A stretch of 64,000 bases of DNA. Source: Flavilitoribacter nigricans DSM 23189 = NBRC 102662 (GTDB taxonomy: Bacteria > Bacteroidota > Bacteroidia > Chitinophagales > Saprospiraceae). Below, piece after piece: positions 36,301-44,038 of this stretch. The notes under the pieces were generated by a model. That model worked only from the letters and a program-made list of their open reading frames with translations. It did not search any database and was not told the DNA's origin. The stretch lies in the NCBI RefSeq assembly GCF_002646595.1, contig NZ_PDUD01000021.1, positions 62,001-126,000 on the forward strand, in the 5' to 3' direction. Position numbers and translations under genes: made by a program. The number at the start of each line of letters is the position of its first letter. The first letter of the stretch is position 1.

Positions 36301-37531
36301 CTTATCGCTCGATCGCAGTCGCCTGGCCAAGATCGTTAATAATCTATTGAGTAACGCCCTGAAATTTACCCCCGAAAATGAGACGGTCCAATTGCATCTG
36401 TCGGCGGAAAACCAGGGAAGCGTCGTGAATCCGGAGCAGTATCACCTTCGTATTTCGGTGGCAGATTCCGGCCGGGGTATACCACCGGAGGATCTCCCCC
36501 GTATTTTTGACCGTTACTTTCAGACCGGGCGATCCTCCTTACCCACAGAAGGAGGTACCGGCATCGGTTTGGCGCTAAGTCGTGAACTGACTCGGGTAAT
36601 GCGGGGCGAATTGACCGTAAATAGCGACTGGGGAAAAGGAAGTACTTTCACCTTATCCATTCCTGGCCTTGCAAAGGTGGATGCCCCACTGGATCACGGA
36701 TCGCCTGCACCCAGTCCTGCGGAGGCAGTTAGCAATAATTTACAGCCCGACATACAAAACCAGCAGCAGATCCTGATCGTCGAAGACAATCCCGATATGC
36801 AGGAACTTTTGTTGTCCATTCTGAGTGATCACTACCCATGTGAATTAGCTGGTAACGGAGCGGAGGCCTGGAAGATCCTGCAGGATAAAAGACAGGCTGA
36901 GGCCATTAAACTGATCATTTCCGACATCATGATGCCCGAAATGGACGGCTATGACCTGCTGGAACGCATCAAAGCGACACCTCACCTGGAAACCATTCCA
37001 GTGATCATGCTAACGGCGCGTACGGGAGAAACCGATAAATTGCGGGCCTTACGGATGGGGGTGGATGATTATCTGGGAAAGCCCTTTTCCGTCAGTGAGC
37101 TGTTGGTGCGCAGCCAGAATTTGCTTCGTCGTTATCAGTTGCGCCGTCAATATCAACAAGAGGTTACTGTAGAGGAAGATGTTTCCACCCCGCCCGACGC
37201 CAATCAAACCTGGCTGCTGGAAATAGAATCCCTGATCCTGGAAGCCATTCACAAAAAGATTGAGCTGAACGTCGCTTACCTTTCCCATCACCTCAACCTG
37301 GGGGATCGACAGCTCTTGCGCCGGCTCAAAGCCCTGACCGGTCTCACCGTGAACCAGTATATGCTGGAAATCAAATTACAATACGCCCGCAATTTGCTCG
37401 AAGAACGGGCTTTCTCCACCATTGCCGAAACCGCGTATGCCAGCGGATTTAAAACACCGGCTTATTTTTCCCGGACTTATAAAAAGCGCTTCGGTAAGAG
37501 TCCGAAGGAGTATTTTGAGGCTTTAGGATAA
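33377..37531 (+). CDS. HTCS1: hybrid two-component sensor/regulator with propeller sensor
   Basis: A 1,384-residue one-protein phosphorelay. In order: signal peptide (ends MIHSQ), two-component propeller repeats (for example VRAIQEDDAGFIWVGTVNG, about 30-700), Y_Y_Y domain (about 725-785), membrane segment (ALCGLFLAGLAGIWIIWL), HisKA with phospho-acceptor His873 (NISHELRTP), HATPase (NNLLSNALKF, DSGRGIP, GGTGIGLALS), receiver domain with Asp1183 (IISDIMMPEMDG), AraC-type HTH at the C terminus. The start codon is TTG; an in-frame TAA four codons upstream and the need for a signal peptide fix it. HTCS proteins normally sense oligosaccharides in the periplasm and activate nearby operons. Next gene is giant protein 1, 595 bases on. 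Closely related to HTCS3. Confidence 0.93.
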   Translation: MKRIAEILLVFCLLVPSMIHSQGDTSWPVLEPSYIHNFNDFVSSNVRSVKNFFEDRQGRIWLDPRVNDQLIRSLHLFVLNDYDFIPVDVKHPFLTGTMSFLAGLNEAQELVLYNSANHIFKFNPDSKEVKEIAALPADLPEKAIRNVTIGSNGDIFVLATYDHKLLLYQVDRSGIKELARIDQQNELQFAFKFFLQQLPLLENERGIWFVGNTLPLYHYDLQSQTLHAYSVDELADRSFSGYDSDNMEGDARIMAYQDDLILCFPKLQHKLFRFDLSNARLTPYFDFPLTWEPHDIAKDQSGNLLFLFKDPSEQYRAILEDHTGARFDYTSICRQVGKGEIVQMKSRDFFREVIINRERDFFSAGVRQTAGLRAFPGDRHYLLPMNIPELPLLVQDRSFHLHRIERDRMVPVSASAVAEDCRLYYLQKAHFRHAVSMPSGEAWVLHKGEEEGLVVLDTAMNSCKNYPMDPMPERIARWDDTTLLLYGNLQLSFFDTRTGRQRAALAQELQLEVNPYPYQIMVDKDSILWFSNSNRLLKIDLLRGTQKVIGREDGFEDFRFHEIYQSRSGKIYFGSATRGVQIYDPISGQVKIVDYNLGLADNSVRAIQEDDAGFIWVGTVNGISLLDPEGNVLRNFFEEDGLPDNEIIRNVGLKTESGQLLFSTRTGVVMIEPEILKAFLYEENEDKPFLTQMAYYDPRQQRKVSVNIYSDRTQLVSLPADHRYLQLKFAIPNLVQPTANRFAYMLEGKDEDWTFLGSQHELNLSHLPAGKYRMLIKGADYLNNWTRESLVVQIHAREFFYKQDWFYALCGLFLAGLAGIWIIWLRFEKRRLEKEVDKRTTEIRTDKELIEQQAEDLQRANQMQSRFFTNISHELRTPVTLIGTPVEQILQKYDGALPPALIRSLHMVRSNTQKLNGLVEEILELTKLESGNVKLKETPIPIRLFIRQLFSAFENQASQKHLDYTFISDVPSDLYLSLDRSRLAKIVNNLLSNALKFTPENETVQLHLSAENQGSVVNPEQYHLRISVADSGRGIPPEDLPRIFDRYFQTGRSSLPTEGGTGIGLALSRELTRVMRGELTVNSDWGKGSTFTLSIPGLAKVDAPLDHGSPAPSPAEAVSNNLQPDIQNQQQILIVEDNPDMQELLLSILSDHYPCELAGNGAEAWKILQDKRQAEAIKLIISDIMMPEMDGYDLLERIKATPHLETIPVIMLTARTGETDKLRALRMGVDDYLGKPFSVSELLVRSQNLLRRYQLRRQYQQEVTVEEDVSTPPDANQTWLLEIESLILEAIHKKIELNVAYLSHHLNLGDRQLLRRLKALTGLTVNQYMLEIKLQYARNLLEERAFSTIAETAYASGFKTPAYFSRTYKKRFGKSPKEYFEALG

Positions 37532-37537
37532 TTTATT

Positions 37538-37679
37538 CAAGTTGTAATGCAACTTGGTAGAAGGTGTAGAGTAGAGGGACTGCCAATCGTTAAAATGAGC
37601 GATTTAGCACTATTCTTCCAGTCTCTGTCTCTCCACGCTCTACCATCTTATCTCTACAATTCAAGTATTGCAACTTGAA
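37538..37679. repeat. MITE-like element or structured RNA: 142-bp imperfect inverted repeat
   Basis: Just after the HTCS1 stop. Each end is itself a short hairpin: CAAGTTG/CAACTTG (37538-37556) and TTCAAGT/ACTTGAA (37660-37679). The inner arms pair with each other imperfectly (GGTAGA...AGGGACTG on the left against CAGTCTCT...TCTACC on the right), and an ATCG/CGAT mini-stem lies in the centre. The whole could fold as one long hairpin. No coding frame. The AATGCAACTTG end sequence also occurs beside the transposase at 30.28 kb. Confidence 0.5.
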
Positions 37680-37787
37680 GTAATTAAATAATTGATCGTT
37701 CGGAAACCTTTTATGCCATTCTCCGGAATGCATAACAGCCTCCACGCTTGGGTACAAATCGCCGTATTATCACATTGCCTAAGTCGT

Positions 37788-37829
37788 AATTTTCAAAATG
37801 TCGGATTCGGGCAAGGATATGTCGGATTT
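37788..37829 (-). promoter_or_regulatory. Tandem 21-bp regulator box upstream of giant protein 1
   Basis: Two adjoining 21-bp direct repeats, read on the minus strand; both contain AATCCGACAT (visible on the plus strand as ATGTCGGATT at 37798-37807 and 37819-37828). The core [TC][CG]G[AC]CA is shared with the boxes at 47419-47460 and 51798-51839. A near -7 sequence TATCTTG follows at 37847-37853. The 21-bp spacing suits a dimer of AraC-type DNA-binding domains such as those of the HTCS proteins. The ATG of the target gene is 298 bases downstream. The rest of 37830-38126 shows nothing else I can name. Confidence 0.5.
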
Positions 37830-38126
37830 GTGATTTTCGCGCGGCCTATCTTGCCGTCGAATTAGAAAAAACGGAGATACGGCCCCGCAAAACTGCGTTG
37901 GGGAATGACAAAGCAGTTTGCCGCTACACCCCACTTTACTCCCCTGTATTCTCCGCCATCCCTTACACTGGTATTGCAATACAACGGTCCCGTTCGCAGC
38001 TACGCGAATGGACGGAAAGAACTACGCTTACCCTGAAGCGGCCTGGTGAATGCCAATCCGTTCCGGTCGGTTTGGCGGCAGTTCGGAAAATGAATATGGA
38101 ACTAATTGAAATTTAATATTATCCAC

Positions 38127-41100
38127 ATGAATCGAATCAAGCTCTTTCGGGAAATTTTATGTCTAGGGTGGCTGATTTACTTTGGCCCTCTGCTCTACGG
38201 CCAGACTTCGGAAAATTTACAGATTGATGGAAATACCTACAGTTTCGGTTACGATAAAGATGCCAAGTACCGGGATTTTATTATTCCGGAAAATTACGAT
38301 CCGGGTACCCAATTCAATCAGATCACCTTTTATCTGCGCGGTGGCGACGGTGGCCGTCGTCGGATACCGGGCCTTTGTACCGAACCGGGCGGTAACGGAG
38401 CCAAAGTAACCGCCTCTTTTGAGATCGGGACCGGAGCTGGGAAACTGGAACCCGGTGGCATCATCCGCCTGATCGTTGGGCAGGAAGGCGAAAGTAATAA
38501 AAGCAACGGGCTATCCGGGGCCGGCGGTGGCGGCGGGACGGCAGTACTCTACCAGGGGCCCGACTACGTCGGAGGGACTGAATGCCGGGCCTATTACTAC
38601 AATAGTGATGCGAGTGGTTACGGGCCGCAAGCCTCCCCCGATTGGGATGAAGATTGTTGGATCATGCTGGCGGTAGCCGGTGGCGGTGGCGGAGCCTATG
38701 CAGCGGGGGGCTGTGCGGAAAACTCCTCCGGAAAGCCCGCTAATGCGGGAGAAAACGGTACTGCGGGAAAAGGGCTTAACGGCTGGCCCGGTGGTGTAGA
38801 TGGTGGCCGGGGTGGAAGTAATAGCATGGGCGGCGGTGGCGGTGGTTACAAGATCCGCTACACTGAGGGAGCGGATGGCAGCTACGGTGGAGTAGAAGGT
38901 GGATCCGGAGGAGATAATGGCACCTTTTACGTTCGCGGCGGTTACGGGTTTGGTGGAGGTGGCCCTGGTTTGCGTGGTTCCGGCCTCTTTGTCTGGGGCG
39001 GCGGCGGTGGTGGTTTCTCCGGCGGTGGCGCCGGTGACCAGTACGAAGGTGGTGGCGGTGGCGGCAGCTTTGTCAATGATTATGCCGTGCTTTTTACCAA
39101 AACCGATGGCAATGGTACCGACCGCACCCCCAATAACGGAGTGATCACCTACCGCCTGGAAAATAATGTAAACCTGGCGGAAGCTCCGGTGGCCGTCTGT
39201 CAGGATGTAACCATTGAGGTCGGGGGCAATGACGCCCGCCTGACGCCCACCCACGCGGATGGCGGTAGTTATGATCCCGATGATCGTCCGCTGGAACTGT
39301 TGATCTGCGATCTGGAAGGTAACTGTTCCCGGGGTTGGGGATTTACCTGCCGCGATATCGGTGAAACGCGGTCTTTTACGCTGCAGGCAGACAATGGCAT
39401 ACTGAGCACTAAATGTGACTTTACGGTTGAGATCGTGCAGGGACCTACCGAGACGATGACGTGTCCGGAATCCGTGACGGTGGTTCCCCGGGATTGCGAT
39501 CCGGTAATCCGGGACGGCGTGTTGTATTCTAGCAACGGCGAATCGGTACGTCCCGATTTTGAACTGGCCAGCGTACCCGCCTGTGATTTTGAGCTAGAAT
39601 ATTACGCGGAACGTCCCGACGGTACCATCGATCTCTATCCACAAACTTTTGTGGCCAGGGAAGGTATGAGGGCGGATACTTTTCAGGTGGGCACCACCAA
39701 AATTGTATACACGGCCAGTTACGAAGATGAAAACGCCGTAGATCAGGTGCAGACCTGCTCGTTTACCGTTACCGTAATCAAGGGTGAAAGCCCACTTGAA
39801 TGTAGGAATGACATTTCGGTGGAGGTGCCACCCGCTAATCCGGACTTCCTGAACGAATGTAAAGTTCATATCTCCCGACGTTCCGACGATCCTTATAACT
39901 ACAGTTTATCATCCCGATACAGTGAAGATGACTGTGGGATACTGACCTATTCCGTGATCGGGCCGGGAATTGCGCCGACGGTCACTACGGGTAGCGGTAA
40001 TCTCGACAGATTTGATTTTTCGGTCGGTACCAGCACGGTGGTTTACAAATTAGAGATCATTCCCGGAATTGTGCATACCTGTTCATTTACGGTGAGTATC
40101 GACGCGGATACCGAACGGGATCCTATATTTACCCAGTGCCCGACCGAAACCGTCCTGCTCGACATCTATGAAGGCATTTCGGAACAGGAACTCCTGGATC
40201 AGATCGATTTTGCCGTGGCCGAAGATGATTGCTCGATCATTATGGATTATGAGTTTTCGGGACTGGATCTGGACTGTTCGGCACTCGGCGATATTCAGAA
40301 TGGGGTGTCTCTCATTGCTTACAATACTTCCGGCCGAACGGAATATTGTAATTTTTCGGTACAAACCCAAAACGTGCAGGGTGTTTTTTGCCCGAATGAC
40401 ATCACTATATATTTGGAAACGGGAGCGTGCGAGGTCTTACTTGGCGCTGAACAACTCGCGCCGGTCGGAGTGGGCTGTAATGAAGTCTATAATTACGAAC
40501 TGCTTAATGATCTGGAAGAAATACTGGACTCGGGTGCAGAAAGTTCGCCCGAACAGCTGCTAAGTGCAGGTACTTACGCACTGAGGTACAAATGGACGGA
40601 ACAGCGTAATAATGGCGGACTCACGGTAGATGTCCCATTGTCCTGTAGTTTTACCATAGAGGTACCGGACGAAGAAAGCCCTATAGCCCAGTGCCAGTCG
40701 CAAACCGTCAATCTCAGCTCCATTCCGGCCAATCTGGCGGAACTGGTCGGAGCCAGTTCCACCGATAACTGTGCTATTGCCAGCTTCAGTATTGACCGGG
40801 AAAGCTTCGATTGTACTGATGTGGGCAACGTGCCGGTGACTCTCACGGTAACGGATGCGAGCGGTAATAACGATGCATGTTCGGTCAACCTGACCGTAGT
40901 GGATGATCTGACCATCACGGCCCAGTGTCAAAATGTCACCGTAACGCTGAATGAAAGTGGAACCGGACTGCTGACGGTAGCTATGGCCGACAATGGTTCC
41001 TACACGTCCTGCGATGGAGGAGCGTTGGAATATAGTTTTGATGCCGGCACTCCGGAAACAGAGATCAATTACGCCTGCCATCAGGTCGGTATTCACAATC

Positions 41101-43940
41101 TGGTATTGAATATAAAAGATGAAAATGGATCAACCGCATCGTGCAATTTCACCGCTACGGTAGTGGATCTTACGCCGCCGGTAATAGCCTGTAACGACAT
41201 CAGTGTTAATTTGGATGCGAGTGGTGATGCCTCCATTACGCCAGCTGAACTCCTTGGCGCATCTGCCGATAATTGCAGTACCGCTATACCGTTGAGTGCC
41301 ACCCAAACTGTTTTCGATTGCAATGATCTGGGACTGAATACGGTAACCCTGACGGTAGCGGACGCAGCGGGTAATGAAAATACCTGCGAGGCTACGGTAA
41401 CGGTATTGGATAATCTGGCACCCACGGCCGTCTGTGTGAATGCGAGCGTCTATCTGGATGCCAATGGTGCCGGTTCGGTCACCCTGGCGGAATTACACGG
41501 TGCTTCTACGGATAATTGTAGTCCGGTAAGCCCACTGAGCGCCACCCAAACCAATTTTGACTGTACCGATCTGGGTGCCAATATCGTGACACTAACGGTG
41601 GCGGACGCCTTGGGAAATGAAAGCACCTGTGAGGCTACGGTAACTGTGATCGACAACTTAGGTCCAACGGCCGTCTGTATGAATGCAAGCGTTTATTTGG
41701 AAACCAACGGTGCCGCTTCGGTGACGCTGGCAGCGCTGCACGGTGCTTCTATGGACAACTGTAGCGCAGTAAGTCCGGTGAGTGCCACCCAAACGGTCTT
41801 TGACTGTACTGACCTGGGATCGAATACTGTTACGCTGACGGTTGCGGATGGGCTGGGCAACGAAAGTACCTGTGAGGCTACCGTTACCGTGCTGGATAAC
41901 GTAGCTCCTGTGGCAGTATGTGCGAATGCCACCGTCTATCTGGATGCTAACGGGACCGGCTCAGTGACTCCGGCGCAAGTGCACGGTGCCTCCACGGATA
42001 ACTGTGGGGTAGTCAACCCACTGAGTGTCAGTCCGGCAAATTTTGATTGCAATAACCTGGGACTTAATACGGCCACTTTGACCGTTACGGACGTCTCGGG
42101 TAATCAAAGCATGTGTGAAGTCATCGTAACGGTGGTGGACGGCATCGCGCCGGTGGCAAAATGCAATTTCACCAGCATCAATCTGGATGCAAACGGATCT
42201 GCTTCCCTAACCCTGGAACAACTGCACGGTGCCTCTACGGACAACTGTGGGGGCGTCACTCCGGTGAGTGCCACTCAGACCAATTTTGATTGTACCGATG
42301 TGGGCATCGAAAACGTCACACTCACCGTCGAGGATGGTTCGGGCAATCAGAGTACCTGTTTGGCCACCGTGACCGTTTTGGATCCCATCGCCCCAACGGC
42401 TGTCTGCCAGGACATCAGTGTGGAACTCGATGCCAACGGTGCGGCTTCCATTACGCTTGACCAGATCCACGGTGCTTCTACGGATAATTGTACGGTCGTT
42501 ACTCCGGTAAGCGCCACGCAAACCCAATTCGACTGCGCTGATCTGGGTGCCAATACCGTTACACTTACTGTAGAGGATATTACCGGTCTACAGAGCACCT
42601 GCGAAGCGATCGTTACGGTGAGTGACCAGATCGCACCGACGGCTATTTGCCGGAATACCAGTGTGTCTCTAGACCAGAATGGAATGGCCATAGTAAATCT
42701 GGCCCAACTGCACGGCCCTTCCACGGACAATTGTGACTTTGTGACGCCGGTAAGTGCGACCCAAACGGAGTTTGACTGCAGTGCACTGGGTAACAATACC
42801 GTTACCCTCACCGTGGGGGACGGTTCGGGAAATACCGCAACGTGTACTTCCACCGTAGAGGTACTGGACGAACGCTCACCGGTTATCGGGTGTAAGTCCA
42901 GATACACAATAAATCTGGACCTGAATGGTCAGGCTACAGTGGCGGCGGAAGATCTTCTATCCAACGTTTCTGACAACTGTACATCAATCGAAACTTTGGT
43001 ATATAGTCTGTCCAATCCGGACGGTAGTGTATTTGGCAGGACCGTTGATTGCAGACTGCTGGGCGACAATCAGGTCGTGGTGACGGTGGCGGATGGGGCC
43101 AATAACGAATCCAGCTGCGAACTTACGGTGGACGTACAGGATAACCTGATCCCTCAGGCCCGCTGCCAGGACGTCATCGTTTCCCTGGAGCAGGACGGGA
43201 CCGCCCGGATAACAGCCGGAATGATCGATAATGGTTCCAGCGACAACTGTGAAATAGTATCCGTCAGCTTCAGTCCGGACGCCGTGGTGGAAGAACTTTT
43301 TTTTGACTGTACCCAGCGGGGCAACCACCTGTCTCCGATCACCGTTACCGACCAATCGGGCAACCAGGCCATCTGCCTGGCCACCATCCGGATCAGAGAT
43401 GATTTCGATTATTGCGGCGACTGCGAACCGAATCTGACCCTCAGCGGTACGATTGATCCTGGCATCTACCGGTCGGAGGACTGGATCGAAGCCGATGGCG
43501 TAGTGGAAGCAAACACATCGGTGAGATTACGGGCTGGAAGTACCGTTCGTTTGCTACCGGGTTTTCGTGCGGAACCCACCAGCGATCTCATCATTCGGAT
43601 CGAGGACTGCGACCGGCCGGGCATTAATTCCCTGAATATGGCCGATGAAACGCTGGAAGCACCTATTATCCGGGACCAGAGAGGTGATCTACTGGTATAT
43701 CCTAATCCCTTCAGTGATCAGGTCCGGTTATATTACGAACTGGAAGAGGAAACAGAAATAGAGATCCGTCTGATCAGTGTAGACGGTAGCAACCAAAAAC
43801 AGGTGCTACGGCCGCAATTACAGGATATAGGTACCTATCAACTGGAATGGAGCGGCCGGGACTTACTTCCTGGACTCTATATCATCCAGATGCGTCAGGG
43901 CAATGAATGGAGTAGCCGGAAACTTGTCAAGATGAGGTAA
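38127..43940 (+). CDS. Giant secreted polyglycine/HYR protein 1 with T9SS sorting domain
   Basis: A 1,937-residue surface protein. Signal peptide (ends LLYGQ); a polyglycine-rich domain at about 69-321 with blocks LRGGDGGRRR, GAGGGGGTAVL, VAGGGGGAY, GGGGGGFSGGG and GGGGGGSFVN, similar in style to the glycine-rich domain of ALK/LTK receptors and bacterial glycine-rich families. Then cysteine-containing Ig/HYR modules to about 1750, of which seven at 1017-1584 are near-identical 81-residue units with HGASTDNC and FDCTDLG. A 3-coathanger stack domain (about 1763-1825) and a type A T9SS sorting domain (from LLVYPNPFSDQ, 1853, to the end) close it. Likely a cell-surface adhesin or matrix protein. 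An in-frame TTG at 38106 is a less likely start. Confidence 0.88.
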   Translation: MNRIKLFREILCLGWLIYFGPLLYGQTSENLQIDGNTYSFGYDKDAKYRDFIIPENYDPGTQFNQITFYLRGGDGGRRRIPGLCTEPGGNGAKVTASFEIGTGAGKLEPGGIIRLIVGQEGESNKSNGLSGAGGGGGTAVLYQGPDYVGGTECRAYYYNSDASGYGPQASPDWDEDCWIMLAVAGGGGGAYAAGGCAENSSGKPANAGENGTAGKGLNGWPGGVDGGRGGSNSMGGGGGGYKIRYTEGADGSYGGVEGGSGGDNGTFYVRGGYGFGGGGPGLRGSGLFVWGGGGGGFSGGGAGDQYEGGGGGGSFVNDYAVLFTKTDGNGTDRTPNNGVITYRLENNVNLAEAPVAVCQDVTIEVGGNDARLTPTHADGGSYDPDDRPLELLICDLEGNCSRGWGFTCRDIGETRSFTLQADNGILSTKCDFTVEIVQGPTETMTCPESVTVVPRDCDPVIRDGVLYSSNGESVRPDFELASVPACDFELEYYAERPDGTIDLYPQTFVAREGMRADTFQVGTTKIVYTASYEDENAVDQVQTCSFTVTVIKGESPLECRNDISVEVPPANPDFLNECKVHISRRSDDPYNYSLSSRYSEDDCGILTYSVIGPGIAPTVTTGSGNLDRFDFSVGTSTVVYKLEIIPGIVHTCSFTVSIDADTERDPIFTQCPTETVLLDIYEGISEQELLDQIDFAVAEDDCSIIMDYEFSGLDLDCSALGDIQNGVSLIAYNTSGRTEYCNFSVQTQNVQGVFCPNDITIYLETGACEVLLGAEQLAPVGVGCNEVYNYELLNDLEEILDSGAESSPEQLLSAGTYALRYKWTEQRNNGGLTVDVPLSCSFTIEVPDEESPIAQCQSQTVNLSSIPANLAELVGASSTDNCAIASFSIDRESFDCTDVGNVPVTLTVTDASGNNDACSVNLTVVDDLTITAQCQNVTVTLNESGTGLLTVAMADNGSYTSCDGGALEYSFDAGTPETEINYACHQVGIHNLVLNIKDENGSTASCNFTATVVDLTPPVIACNDISVNLDASGDASITPAELLGASADNCSTAIPLSATQTVFDCNDLGLNTVTLTVADAAGNENTCEATVTVLDNLAPTAVCVNASVYLDANGAGSVTLAELHGASTDNCSPVSPLSATQTNFDCTDLGANIVTLTVADALGNESTCEATVTVIDNLGPTAVCMNASVYLETNGAASVTLAALHGASMDNCSAVSPVSATQTVFDCTDLGSNTVTLTVADGLGNESTCEATVTVLDNVAPVAVCANATVYLDANGTGSVTPAQVHGASTDNCGVVNPLSVSPANFDCNNLGLNTATLTVTDVSGNQSMCEVIVTVVDGIAPVAKCNFTSINLDANGSASLTLEQLHGASTDNCGGVTPVSATQTNFDCTDVGIENVTLTVEDGSGNQSTCLATVTVLDPIAPTAVCQDISVELDANGAASITLDQIHGASTDNCTVVTPVSATQTQFDCADLGANTVTLTVEDITGLQSTCEAIVTVSDQIAPTAICRNTSVSLDQNGMAIVNLAQLHGPSTDNCDFVTPVSATQTEFDCSALGNNTVTLTVGDGSGNTATCTSTVEVLDERSPVIGCKSRYTINLDLNGQATVAAEDLLSNVSDNCTSIETLVYSLSNPDGSVFGRTVDCRLLGDNQVVVTVADGANNESSCELTVDVQDNLIPQARCQDVIVSLEQDGTARITAGMIDNGSSDNCEIVSVSFSPDAVVEELFFDCTQRGNHLSPITVTDQSGNQAICLATIRIRDDFDYCGDCEPNLTLSGTIDPGIYRSEDWIEADGVVEANTSVRLRAGSTVRLLPGFRAEPTSDLIIRIEDCDRPGINSLNMADETLEAPIIRDQRGDLLVYPNPFSDQVRLYYELEEETEIEIRLISVDGSNQKQVLRPQLQDIGTYQLEWSGRDLLPGLYIIQMRQGNEWSSRKLVKMR

Positions 43941-44001
43941 ACCGAAGGAGTTTATGTCTTCTATTTGCACTATATAAAACGGTGAAAAATTAAAAAAATC
44001 G

Positions 44002-44032
44002 GGTGGCTCCTGCGGGGGCTACCTTTTTTTTT
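44002..44032 (+). terminator. Terminator of giant protein 1 gene
   Basis: A stem of GGTGGCTCC pairing with GGGGGCTACC (with G-U pairs) around TGC, followed by nine T. It separates the convergent giant protein 1 and HTCS2 genes. A related hairpin follows giant protein 3. Confidence 0.88.
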
Positions 44033-44038
44033 GGCTAC

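Noticed and set aside
38106-38126. TTG start giving seven extra residues on giant protein 1
   Set aside because: The ATG at 38127 directly precedes a normal signal peptide, and the extra residues add nothing recognisable.
38511-39254. 247-residue minus-strand ORF rich in Thr/Ala
   Set aside because: Complement of the polyglycine codons of giant protein 1; low-complexity shadow.
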